DNA from: Thermaerobacter marianensis DSM 12885
Lineage (GTDB): Bacteria; Bacillota; Sulfobacillia; Thermaerobacterales; Thermaerobacteraceae
Length of the DNA stretch: 64,000 bases
Reading direction: 5' to 3'
NCBI RefSeq assembly: GCF_000184705.1
Contig: NC_014831.1
Location: forward strand, 2,232,001-2,296,000
The stretch's first letter is position 1; each line of letters opens with the position of its first letter. Of this stretch, positions 46,085-54,586 are shown one piece after another. The notes below the pieces were generated by a model. The model was given only the letters and a program-made list of their open reading frames with translations, made no database searches and was not told the origin of the DNA. A program made the position numbers and the translations under genes.

Positions 46085-46834
46085 GTGGTCCAGCGGATCC
46101 TCGCGGTGGGGATTGACCCCGCCAAACGGGCCCACCATGCCGTGGCCGTGTTGTACCCGGACCGGGTGGTGCTTGACGAAGCGATTCCCAACGAACCGTC
46201 GGCGTTTTCGCGCTTTGATGACAAGGTCGCGCACTTGGCCCGTCAGTACCGCGCCCGAATTGTCTATGGCGTCGAGGATCACCGTCGGTACAGCCAGGCC
46301 CTGGTGGAAGCCTTGCAGGCGCGTGGGCGGACGGTGCGGGTCGTCAACCCCCTGTGGACGCACCGCCAGAAGGATTTCTACGGCCAGGACAAGGATGACC
46401 GTGTGGATGCGCGGGCGATCGCGGCCGTGGTGCTCCGCCGGGGCGACACCCTGCCCGACGCAACGGAAGCAAGTCGTTTGGTTACATCGATCCGGGAGAC
46501 GGCCCGCATGTTACAGGATTTGGCGCGGCAGCGGACCCGAGCGCTCAACCGGCTCCACCGGCAGTTGTCCGACACCTACCTGCCCGCCTACGAGACGTTC
46601 TTCGGCAAGCTCGGACGGCCGTGGGCGCTCCGGTTCTTCGCCCGGTTCCCCCTGCCGCAGATGCTACGCGGATTCACTCCCGAAGCGCTGGCTGAGGTGC
46701 TCGAGGAGTTGGCAGGCGGCAAGACGGGACCGGTGCGACGCCACCGGCGTCGTGAGCAACTCCAGCAGGCCGCCAAAATCCTGACGGCCACAGCAGAGCT
46801 CCAGAGCCGGCCTTGCTCGACTTTGACACCGTGA
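46085..46834 (+). pseudogene. IS110-family transposase, N-terminal fragment (third type)
   Basis: Encodes about 245 residues: LAVGIDPAKRAHHAVAVLY, YGVEDHRRYSQALVEAL, YGQDKDDRVDARAIAAVVL (DEDD), then SDTYLPAYETFFGKLGRPWALRFFARFP. It ends in unrelated sequence before the Transposase_20 domain, about 60 bases from the IS1634 copy. The start is GTG 46085 after GGGAAGGG. Confidence 0.75.
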
Positions 46835-46895
46835 TCCTTGAGAACCCTTGAAACACAAGACTTTCTTGGACACACGGGGGCCGCGTACCACTACA

Positions 46896-48512
46896 CTACC
46901 CGGCGGGGGTCGTGGCGGGACGTGGCATCGGCTGCACCCGAGCCGGCGGCCGCAGACCTACGGCTTTGAAGGCTTCGTAGGCTTGTCCTACCAGCTCGGT
47001 CCGGGTGAGGTAGGTCTCGCCATCGAGTTCGACGGCCACGGCATGGAGCTGGGCAAGGTGGCTCATAACGTCCTCGTAGCTCGCCTCGGGGTTTTGCTGA
47101 CGGAGTTTGCGCAACAAGAGGCTCTCCAGGACCAGCGCCAGGAAGCAGACCATCACGTGCCCCCGGACTCGTCGCTCCGTCCAGTGGAACATCGGCCGCA
47201 AGTCCAGGGCGGACTTGAGGGTGCGGAAGGCGCGCTCGACCCGCCAGAGATCCTTGTACGCCCGCACCACGGCCTCCGGATCGAGGTCGGTGTTGGTCCG
47301 CAGCAGGTACTTCCCATCGTAGCGGGCGGCCCGTTTCAAAACGTCCGCGTCAACCACCAACGCGCCCTGGGGCAGGGCCTTGAGGTAACGGGCCATGAGG
47401 CGGTTCCGCAGGAGCTCCTTGGCTTGGCCGCGCTCGATCCGCTGCTTCAGGGGCGCGAGGACCGCCTCCCGGGCCTGGCGGTCGTGCTCGGCCTGGAGGG
47501 GATTGTGGCAGAGGATGTAGCGCTGGCCCTGGTGGATCACCTGCTTGATGCGGAGCTGCTCGTCGATCACCCGATAACGCCCCGGCTGGCTCAGGACGGC
47601 CTCGGCCTCCCGGTGGCGCCGCAGGGGCATGCCGACGATGTACTCCATCCCGGCTTCCTCGATGGCCCACAGGATCTGACGGCTAACCATGCCCCGGTCG
47701 GCGACGAAGATCACCCGGCGCAGGTGGAAACGCCGCTTAAGCGCGTCCAGGACGGTCTCGACCGTCGCCTTGTCGGCGGTATCGCCCGGGAAGACCTCGT
47801 GGGCGATGGGGTAGCCGTCCCGGGTCATGAGCACGCCGACCACTAGTTGGGGCCGGTCCGGGCGCTTGTCGCGGGAATAGCCGTAAGCGGCCAAGCCCTC
47901 GGGTCCTCGGCCTTCGAAGTAACTGGATGTCGTGTCCCAAAGGACGACGTCGACCTCGGCCCAGAACAGGTCGCGGGCGCGGGCGAAGAGGCGATCCTCG
48001 ATCGCCTCCTTGTGCTCGGCCAACACATCCAGGGCGCGGTAGTAGTGGTGCAGTTCCAACTGCTCGGCCTGGGGCCGGTAGACGCCCTGCAGCCACTGCC
48101 GGACGAGGCCGCGCTTGGAGCAGGGGTCGGTGAGGCGGTTGAGGACCATGGTGAAGACGGCCTCGGCGACATCGAAGGCCAGCTGGCGATCTTGCAGGAG
48201 GGCCTCGAAGGCTTTGTCCAGTTCGGCCTCTCGCCACAGCCGTTCGAAGATCAGCGCCGGACCCCACTGCTTGGACCAGCGGACGTTCAAGCGTTCCGCC
48301 TGTTCTTCGAGCCGCCGCCAGCTGCTCTGGGAGAAGCGGGTCAGACTCTCGATGAGGGCATCGAGCCGGCCGTCCTGGAGATCCTCCAGCCGGCCTAGGG
48401 TGGCGACCACCCGCTGGCGGACGCGGCCGCCCTGGCGCACGCTCTCGACGAGCTGGAGGTAGGTGCGGGTGGAGCCGTCTTTGTTCTTGAAGGTCTTCTG
48501 CCGGATGAACAT
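46896..48512 (-). CDS. IS1634-family transposase (intact)
   Basis: A 538-residue IS4-superfamily DDE transposase with no stops. Catalytic residues are in VVLWDTTSSYFEG (Asp), VIFVADRGMVSRQI (Asp) and the Y/E-type helix DLWRVERAFRTLKSALDLRP (Glu). It is the only intact member of four IS1634 pieces in the window. The element's 5' tip runs to about 48685, inside the end of the MFS gene. Between tip and ATG lies a terminator-like hairpin. Confidence 0.9.
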   Translation of the reverse strand: MFIRQKTFKNKDGSTRTYLQLVESVRQGGRVRQRVVATLGRLEDLQDGRLDALIESLTRFSQSSWRRLEEQAERLNVRWSKQWGPALIFERLWREAELDKAFEALLQDRQLAFDVAEAVFTMVLNRLTDPCSKRGLVRQWLQGVYRPQAEQLELHHYYRALDVLAEHKEAIEDRLFARARDLFWAEVDVVLWDTTSSYFEGRGPEGLAAYGYSRDKRPDRPQLVVGVLMTRDGYPIAHEVFPGDTADKATVETVLDALKRRFHLRRVIFVADRGMVSRQILWAIEEAGMEYIVGMPLRRHREAEAVLSQPGRYRVIDEQLRIKQVIHQGQRYILCHNPLQAEHDRQAREAVLAPLKQRIERGQAKELLRNRLMARYLKALPQGALVVDADVLKRAARYDGKYLLRTNTDLDPEAVVRAYKDLWRVERAFRTLKSALDLRPMFHWTERRVRGHVMVCFLALVLESLLLRKLRQQNPEASYEDVMSHLAQLHAVAVELDGETYLTRTELVGQAYEAFKAVGLRPPARVQPMPRPATTPAG

Positions 48513-48597
48513 GGCACAACCATAATAGCACGTTCGTACTTAGTTATACAAGTGCTTCACGAATACACGTGGCACTACACTTTTGACCCAAAAGAAC

Positions 48598-48645
48598 CGC
48601 CGCCCCATGCAAACCCCTTGATTCATGCGGGTTCGTGGGGCGGCG
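48598..48645 (-). terminator. Inward-facing terminator hairpin of the intact IS1634 copy
   Basis: CGCCGCCCCA (48598-48607) pairs with TGGGGCGGCG (48636-48645), with an inner AACCC/GGGTT pair. On the minus strand, reading toward the transposase, the stem is followed by GTTCTTTTGG. It should stop transcripts coming from the MFS gene before they reach the transposase. Confidence 0.65.
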
Positions 48646-48670
48646 CGGCACCCACAAGGGGGGTCAACTG

Positions 48671-49921
48671 TTAAACCCGAGTCATACCCGGGTTTCCAGC
48701 ATCAAACGGTCGAAACACGCCCACCGCAACACCGCACAACAACAACAACCCACCGAAAACGCCTAATGCGGCACTTGCACTAACATTCTCGGTTATAACA
48801 CCAGCAATAGCGGCCCCGACGGGGCGCAGAACACTCAATACCGCATATACAATACCCACTGTTAATCCACGCACCTCTTCGCTAAGTCGCAACTGCCAAC
48901 ATGTATCCGCAAAAATCGATACCCAGACCAACATTACACCGCTTAAGACGGCGCCGGCAACCAAAGGCAACATCCCGCCCGCTAAAGCAATCCCCCAATA
49001 TGCCATCGCCATCCCGAGCAAACCAACGCTGATGGTCAATGAACTATTCCCAATTTTTCGGGCGAGCCCACATATCCCCAAAAAAACTCCGGCAACCAAC
49101 ATACCTCCTTGATAAGCCGCCTGCAACAATCCGTAAAATGTAATGTTTTCCCCCGACACCTCAATGGACCGAAATGGGATTGCAACCGAAAAGGCTTGAA
49201 TACTTCCATTAGCCAATGCACCTACAACAACATATGCCAAAACTACGGAATTATAAAGCATATTCCTGACAATTACCCTACGTTCTCTTAGCCCAACTTT
49301 TTGGATTTGTGTCGGAGGTACTCGTTTTAATAACATCCACGCAGATGTGGCACAGATCGCAAGCACAACCCCGTACGATGCGACACTCGATAATATGCCG
49401 AACCGCGCCACCAAAAACGCTCCGATGACCGGGCCAATGCTCCGCCCAGCGTTGCGCAACAACTGTACGGTCCCGTTAAACCGAGATAAATGTTCGCTTG
49501 GTACAACGCCTGGCAAAATCGTCGCGACACCAACATCGTTGACTCGACCGACACCCGCTACGATAGCAAGGATAACCACAGCAGCCAGTATGTCGGCATA
49601 CCTCCACCCAAACGCACCAATAGTCGTGACTCCCGCCGCCATGACCACGATTGCGGCAACCACAAACACCTTCGATATGGTCAACCCTCTGTTCCGGTTG
49701 TCCAGAAGGAATCCGATACTGGGCGCAACTGCAACTCCAACCACGGTAGGAACCATCAACACAAAACTAGCTGCTACGGCCGACTGTGTACGTTCCACTA
49801 CACGCCAAACCGCAGAAGTGGTTATGAGACGATCACCCACTGCTAGGAGCAATGTCGTAGTCATCAACAGGAAAACCGGCCGAATATCCATCCTGGGTCG
49901 ATCAGCGGTTGGTGTATTCAC
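48671..49921 (-). CDS. MFS transporter with IS-derived C-terminus
   Basis: A 416-residue protein with about 12 hydrophobic segments and an MFS-type loop after TM2 (FLLDNRNRGLT). It is probably an efflux or metabolite exporter; no substrate can be assigned. Base composition is clearly less GC-rich than the surroundings, with many AT-ended codons. GTG at 49921 follows GGAGG by 9 bases and overlaps the preceding gene by 20 bases. The final codons ACT CGG GTT TAA coincide with the IS1634 terminal sequence seen at 7065-7090, so the insertion has replaced the natural end of the gene. Confidence 0.8.
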   Translation of the reverse strand: MNTPTADRPRMDIRPVFLLMTTTLLLAVGDRLITTSAVWRVVERTQSAVAASFVLMVPTVVGVAVAPSIGFLLDNRNRGLTISKVFVVAAIVVMAAGVTTIGAFGWRYADILAAVVILAIVAGVGRVNDVGVATILPGVVPSEHLSRFNGTVQLLRNAGRSIGPVIGAFLVARFGILSSVASYGVVLAICATSAWMLLKRVPPTQIQKVGLRERRVIVRNMLYNSVVLAYVVVGALANGSIQAFSVAIPFRSIEVSGENITFYGLLQAAYQGGMLVAGVFLGICGLARKIGNSSLTISVGLLGMAMAYWGIALAGGMLPLVAGAVLSGVMLVWVSIFADTCWQLRLSEEVRGLTVGIVYAVLSVLRPVGAAIAGVITENVSASAALGVFGGLLLLCGVAVGVFRPFDAGNPGMTRV

Positions 49922-50290
49922 AGAGGAAATCCTCCCACCTGCCTGCGAACGACCTCATGGCGGACAGCATAGGTACTACGTCTACTTGATCCGGTTGCTG
50001 ACGAGCTATTACCGTCGCATAAAATATGGTCGCAGTTAAAACTGCACGAGGAGAGAGTTCCCACGAGGTCGGAAGCGAATCCAATTCCATCCTTAACCTC
50101 TGAAGTCCGCTATAGCATGCATACGGCAGCCCACGCTTCGGCCGTTCCGCTATTTTCTCCAACGCCCGTACGCCGAGCTCCCGCGCAGCCGCCTTTATAT
50201 CGAGCGTAACCCCATCGCGCATGCAGTAATCCATAACGATCTCGCCACGCTCTTTGATGTAACAGGGGTCGTTGAGCCTGACACCAAACA
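49902..50290 (-). pseudogene. Fragment of an unidentified gene coupled to the MFS gene
   Basis: From about 50190 downward the frame reads ELGVRALEKIAERPKRGLPYACYSGLQRLRMELDSLPTSW to ...WEDFLCEYTNR. I do not recognise it. It is joined in frame to a piece of the OLD-like ATPase (FGVRLNDPCYIKERGEIVMDYCMRDGVTLDI), so it looks like the 3' end of a gene fused by deletion. It overlaps the MFS start, which suggests the two once formed an operon. Confidence 0.5.
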
Positions 50291-50292
50291 GC

Positions 50293-50946
50293 TCACACGC
50301 GCTCAACGATCTTCTGCCATTTTTCCCGTCCGTTCTTGGACTCCAGCACGTGCCAGCACAGGTTTCGCAGCACTTGCGCCGTTTGCCCCTCGCCGAGTCG
50401 CGCGTTAATCGCACCCATTTCAAGCTTCTCCTCGCGGGGCGCAAGACCAGACATGGGTGGCAGGTAAGCCAGGCGAAGCTCGGCAAGATGCGCAGGAACT
50501 TCCATGCGACGACCACCGGCGGTGCGCATAGGGCGGCAGTAGAAGGATTCCTCATTGGCATAATCAAACTCCATGCCGCACTCCCATGTTCTTCCCTGGT
50601 CCACTCCCGCGACGTAAATCTCGATCAGCACGTTGTGCGTACGGATCTTTCCTTCCGTCCGTTGACTCTGGCGCACGCGCAGATCGCGCCAGAGCAAATT
50701 AGCAGCTGGGACAGGCACAGCAATAAGATCGCGCCGGTTAATGGTGACACCTGGCCGCTTCTGAGGCACGGGACCCCCACCGCGCTTTTCAAGCCAGCGT
50801 TTCGTCCCCAGGTCCCACACGGCCAGCGCCTGCAACGCCGACGTCTTGCCGGCGTTGTTCGGGCCGACGAAGACGACGCGCTCGGCGATCTCGATTTCGA
50901 CTTCCTCGAACAGCTTGAAGTTGCGAATCGTCAGCTTAGTCAGCAT
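50293..50946 (-). pseudogene. OLD-like AAA ATPase, N-terminal part (frameshifted, truncated)
   Basis: 217 residues: LTIRNFKLFEEVEIEIAERVVFVGPNNAGKTSALQ with Walker A GPNNAGKTS, then the family's RRDLIAVP and HLAELRLAYLPPMSGLAPREE blocks. A TGA at 50293 interrupts where the other frame continues with CELFGVRLNDPCYI, consistent with a 2-base loss. The signature, Walker B and Toprim parts are absent. OLD-family ATPases often act in antiphage systems. ATG 50946 follows AGGAAGGAG. Confidence 0.75.
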
Positions 50947-50959
50947 TAGTTACTCCTTC

Positions 50960-51142
50960 CTATGTTTTCGTCTCGGCCAACTCGTAGTTCACACCCGTCA
51001 CACCCCAAAATCCGGCTCTATCCGGCTCGCCCCGGAAGTGGACGTGCCCCCGTTTGGTGGACACCGCGATGTTTGGGGAGTAAGCCCCGGCGCACCGAAC
51101 ACGATCAATTCCAAATTGTTTTTGCGTTTTCTTCCCCCACAA
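50960..51142 (-). pseudogene. C-terminal remnant of an unidentified gene upstream of the ATPase
   Basis: About 60 codons ending 13 bases before the ATPase ATG: FGIDRVRCAGAYSPNIAVSTKRGHVHFRGEPDRAGFWGVTG and the tail ELAETKT. Composition and spacing look like the end of a real upstream partner gene cut by the IS5/IS1182-like remnant at about 51150. Function unknown. Confidence 0.4.
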
Positions 51143-51149
51143 CGAGGGA

Positions 51150-51345
51150 ACTAGAGCATGTTATGCGAGAGAAGCGGCAAGCTGAACCCATGGGACCGTA
51201 GGAAATTGCGAGCGATTGGATGGGATACCGTCCGTTCCCGCCCCCGGTAACGGCTTCTCACAAGTCCGTGCCACGCCTTGGCCTCCCCAAAGGTGCGCTC
51301 GATGACCTTCCGCACGCGCAAGCCCCATTTTAGCCCCCGCGGCCG
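51150..51345 (-). pseudogene. IS1182/IS5-like transposase C-terminal remnant
   Basis: The minus strand reads RKVIERTFGEAKAWHGLVRSRYRGRE, the conserved C-terminal block of IS1182/IS5-type transposases with the catalytic Glu (usually ERxFGEAKxWHG). Upstream sequence is replaced by the IS3 element. Confidence 0.65.
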
Positions 51346-51390
51346 GTTTGCTTCGGGGTTGACCCGCTTTCGTGGACAGGTTGAGGCTTA

Positions 51391-52330
51391 CGCGAAAACC
51401 CCTTCCTGGGGCTGAGCATTTCGCTCCTGGATCCAACGCTCCTCGTACTCGTAGGGCAAGAGGTAACCAAGTGCCGAGTGACGCCGCCGCCGGTTGTAGA
51501 ACCCTTCGACGTACTCGAAGATCGCCTTGCGCAGTTGGTCCCGCGTGGCCCAAGCTTGGCGGTCGAGGAGCTCCCGTTGTAGGGTCGCGTAGAAACTATC
51601 CGCCATCGCGTTGTCCAGCGCATCGCCTACGGAACCCATTGGTCCGGCGATACCCAGGACCTCCAAGCGACGGGTGAATGCCAGCGAGGCGTATTGCACG
51701 CCGTGGTCGGAGTGGTGAATCAGACCGGGTCCCGGCCGGCGACGCTGTACCGCCATGGTGACGGCGTCGGCCACCAACTCCGCCACGGGCCGGTCCCCCG
51801 TGGCCCAGCCCACCACGGCGCGGGAGAAGGTATCGACCACCGTAGCCAGGTACAGCCATCCTTCCCCCGTGCGATGCTACGTGAGGTCCGCCACCCCCAC
51901 CCGGTTGGGCGCATCGGGCACAAACTGGCGATGCAGCCGATCCGGATCGACGGGACGTCGCGGACCCCGGCAGGTCACCCCTAGGTTCCTGCGGCGGTAG
52001 ACCCCGGTGAGCCCCATGGACCGCATCAGCCGATCGATGCGCTTGCGCCCGCAACGGATGCCATGAACCAGCCGAAGTTCGGCGTGCACTCACGGAGCCC
52101 CGTAGGTGCCCCGGCTCGCGGTGTGGATGGCGCGGATGCGCCGGCTCAGTTCTGCGTCTTCGCGGGACCGCTGCGATATCCCGCGCCGTCGCCATTGCGT
52201 CGTAGCCGCTTGTCGAGACGCCCAGCACACGGCACAAGGTCGCCACATGGTGATGCTCCTTCTCCTGCTCGACGAACCAGAACACCGCTACCTGCTCCGG
52301 CGGGTCTTCCGAGCGAAGAAGGCGGCGGCT
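51391..52330 (-). pseudogene. IS3-family OrfB integrase, interrupted
   Basis: Blocks in order: KAAAFFA entry, VWFVEQEKEHHHVATLCRVLGVSTSGYDAM, a frameshift, RLVHGIRCGRKRIDRLMRSMGLTGVYRRRNLG, PNRVGVADLT, a TAG at about 51881, then [33 protein letters not shown] (Asp), MGSVGDALDNAMADSFYATLQRE (Glu) and [13 protein letters not shown]. One stop and at least one frameshift make it inactive. Confidence 0.85.
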
Positions 52331-52583
52331 TTTTTAGGATTGCACGCTCCTCCCGCAGGATCCGGTTCTCCCGCCGCAGCCGGTTCAGTTCCTCCCGTTC
52401 GGCCGTGGTCCACCCGGGGCGCTGCCCCGCATCGATGTCGGCTTGGCGGACCCACTTCCGCAGGCGGGCTTCCGAGACGCCGAGGTTAGCGGCAATCTGC
52501 TGGAGCTTCTTCCCGCTCTCCCGGACGAGGCGGACGGCTTCGGCCCGGAACTCGGGAGGGTACGGCGGCCTGGTGGCCGGCAT
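52146..52583 (-). CDS. IS3-family OrfA (HTH) with a frameshift site
   Basis: OrfA starts at ATG 52583: PPEFRAEAVRLVRESGKKLQQIAANLGVSEARLRKWVRQADID is the HTH_Tnp_1 domain, followed by the leucine-zipper segment ELNRLRRENRILREERAILKK. At 52332-52326 the slippery string AAAAAAG would shift ribosomes by -1 into orfB. The zero frame after it (to 52146) is non-native sequence. Confidence 0.8.
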   Translation of the reverse strand: MPATRPPYPPEFRAEAVRLVRESGKKLQQIAANLGVSEARLRKWVRQADIDAGQRPGWTTAEREELNRLRRENRILREERAILKKPPPSSLGRPAGAGSGVLVRRAGEGASPCGDLVPCAGRLDKRLRRNGDGAGYRSGPAKTQN

Positions 52584-52649
52584 GGGGATCACTCTTTCCG
52601 GGGCTTACGCCCTAAGCATCGGGGTGTCTACGAAAGCGGGGTAACTCCA

Positions 52650-53170
52650 ACAACACCTTCCACGTCCGGCTCCGGCTCAGACAATTCCCCGCCCGGGGGC
52701 AGCCGCGGCAGGCTCGCTCGGAAAAGTACACCAGCTATCCGCCGCACCGGTGCGGCTTCTGGCCGATGGAGCGGTGGCCCTCGGGACGGATCCATGGCCG
52801 GCGGCGCTTGTCGTACGTGAACCCTTGGTTCAGAAACCTCTGCCTCTGCGTTCACTGGGGAATATGCAGGCGAATGCCCTGCCGAACAAGATCGTGGCTC
52901 AGACCACTGGCGTCCTACGCCTTCTCTGCCACCAGCCGCCGCGGCCGCCAGTCCTGGGCACGCGCTTGTTCCACCAGCCCGGGCGCCCCCTCGAGGTCGC
53001 TCGCCTCCCCGCCGTCACCACCGCCGCTGGCAGAAAGCCGGTCTCACCGTCGCCAGGTGCATCTTGTACCCGAAAAAGCTTCTCCCTGCGCTGGTGTTCC
53101 CAACGCTCCTTGGGATCGGCATTAGACGTACGGAAGTCGGGCCGAGAACCGGTAGCACTTCCTTTCACGG
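52650..53170 (-). pseudogene. IS5/IS1182-like transposase remnant (second copy)
   Basis: The minus strand contains TSNADPKERWEHQRREKLF and GDGETGFLPAAVVTAG, homologous to the 20109-20411 scrap, plus shared 3' sequence (CGGCTCAGACAA...TCGCTCGGAAAA). No intact frame. Confidence 0.6.
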
Positions 53171-53290
53171 TTTGGCGGGAGCCATCCGGCGGCGGCTTTC
53201 GTGTCGATCCGCAACACTCGCCCCGGGGACAGTGTGCACCGCGGGCGATCCGCCCCGTCCGATCTACGCCCGCGGCCAGGGTGCGCCGGA

Positions 53291-54430
53291 CTACCCGAGG
53301 GCGCCCCCCTCCTCTACCTGCACACCATACAGTCCTGCTGCCGTGCGATGGAGCACCGCCTCCGCCCACACTATGGCCTGACTCGCGCTGAGGAAGCGGC
53401 GGCGGACCAGCTCCTCCAGGGCGCCGGCCAGTTCCTCGCGTCCGCCCAGGGCGCCGCTCCAGTGCAGCTCGGGAAGAATGTAGCCGTCCGAGCCGTACAT
53501 GACCTTATTGAGCGGTGCGAGGGCAAGCAGCTCCATCAGCGCCATTCGGGCAGGCGCCTGCGCGAAGGGGATCAGCTCCGAGAACTCGCAGTACACGTTG
53601 GGGTAGCAGTGCGCCATGTACCCCGCCTCGAAGGCGTATGGGTACCCCGCGTGCAGCAGAACCAGCCGCGTGCGACGAGCCTTGCCCGACTCAAGGACCT
53701 CCTTCAGCAGCACAGGGTTGTTGTTGACCACGCGGTTGTTGGACTCGCCGAACCCCGTGTGCACCTGCAGCGGCACATCCAGCCGCGCCGCTTCCTCCGC
53801 GGCCACCAGGAAGAAGTAATCACGCACGGGCTTCTCGTCACCGGCCGCGTAGGCTTCCCGCGCCCGCTCGCGTGTCACCGTGGGATCAACGGCCACGCCC
53901 GTCCGGTAACCGATAATGCTCTTCAGGCCCGCGAACCCTGGCTGACGGCCCGCGTCATCCAGTGCGCGGTGGAACTCGGCCTCTACCACATCCCAGGCCG
54001 GTCGGCGCCGCAGGAGCTCGTCCAGCACCGACTCGATCCGGAACAGGTACATCACCGGGCACGGAGCGAAGGTGCGGAACGCCTCCGGCTCGACGGCAGC
54101 TGGGCGGTAACCTGTGTCCACCACCAAGCCGCGGATCCGAGCGTGGGCGAACAGGTCCGCCACGTAGGCGCGGTAGCCGCGCCCGGCGCGCTCCATGCGG
54201 AACGTCCAGACCTGCTCGGGCTCCGCGTCCGGGTCGACCTCGAGGTACTCGGCCAGCAGCCGCGTGGTACGGAGGAACCAGAGCGTGCTCCGCCGCTGCT
54301 CTTCGGGGGGGTCGTGGAGCGACAGACAGAGCACGCCCGAGGGATCGCGCTCCTGCAGTTCCATGTCGAAGAAGTGGCAGTGCCCGTCGACGACCGGGAT
54401 CTCCGCGAGATCACGGCTTAGCATGTGCAC
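53291..54430 (-). CDS. Amidohydrolase (FluG N-terminal-like)
   Basis: A 379-residue metal-dependent hydrolase. DGHCHFFD gives the first metal ligands; LQVHTGFGESNN (His), LVLLHAGYPY (His) and MYGSDGY (Asp) follow as in amidohydrolase-2/FluG-N proteins, and Lys in FAGLKSIIGYR may be the bridging lysine. In FluG this domain is fused to a glutamine-synthetase-like domain; here that partner is a separate gene upstream. It might release glutamate or ammonia from a gamma-glutamyl-type intermediate. GTG at 54430 or ATG at 54424 follows the aminotransferase stump directly. Confidence 0.82.
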   Translation of the reverse strand: MHMLSRDLAEIPVVDGHCHFFDMELQERDPSGVLCLSLHDPPEEQRRSTLWFLRTTRLLAEYLEVDPDAEPEQVWTFRMERAGRGYRAYVADLFAHARIRGLVVDTGYRPAAVEPEAFRTFAPCPVMYLFRIESVLDELLRRRPAWDVVEAEFHRALDDAGRQPGFAGLKSIIGYRTGVAVDPTVTRERAREAYAAGDEKPVRDYFFLVAAEEAARLDVPLQVHTGFGESNNRVVNNNPVLLKEVLESGKARRTRLVLLHAGYPYAFEAGYMAHCYPNVYCEFSELIPFAQAPARMALMELLALAPLNKVMYGSDGYILPELHWSGALGGREELAGALEELVRRRFLSASQAIVWAEAVLHRTAAGLYGVQVEEGGALG

Positions 54431-54431
54431 A

Positions 54432-54581
54432 TCACCAGCCAGCGTAGTCCCGAAGAGCCTCGTCCGGGGCCCGCCCCTCCTCCACGTCAGTCAGGGCCCG
54501 GTTGAGGCCGTCGAGTGCGCGGTCCAGCTCATCCTGCGTGATGACCAGGGGCGGCGTCAGCTCAAGGACGTTGGAGTGTAG
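54432..54581 (-). pseudogene. C-terminal stump of a class-III (GABA/polyamine-type) aminotransferase
   Basis: The frame reads GLHSNVLELTPPLVITQDELDRALDGLNRALTDVEEG to a TGA at 54432. The block LxLTPPLVIT-x-(D/E)E(L/I)D-x-AL is the C-terminal signature of PLP class-III aminotransferases. The remaining ~400 residues are missing; the stump begins directly after the glutamine-synthetase-like stop. This looks like a deletion inside an operon that otherwise stays intact. Confidence 0.75.
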
Positions 54582-54586
54582 GCCTC

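Larger units (their letters stand above)
51355..52646 (-). mobile_element. IS3-family insertion sequence with both ends
   Basis: Terminal repeats GGGGTTGACCCGCTTTCGTGGACA (51355-51378) and the complement of 52646-52623 match at 20 of 24 positions. Contents: orfA, a slippery A6G and a broken orfB. No flanking duplication could be confirmed. Confidence 0.8.
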
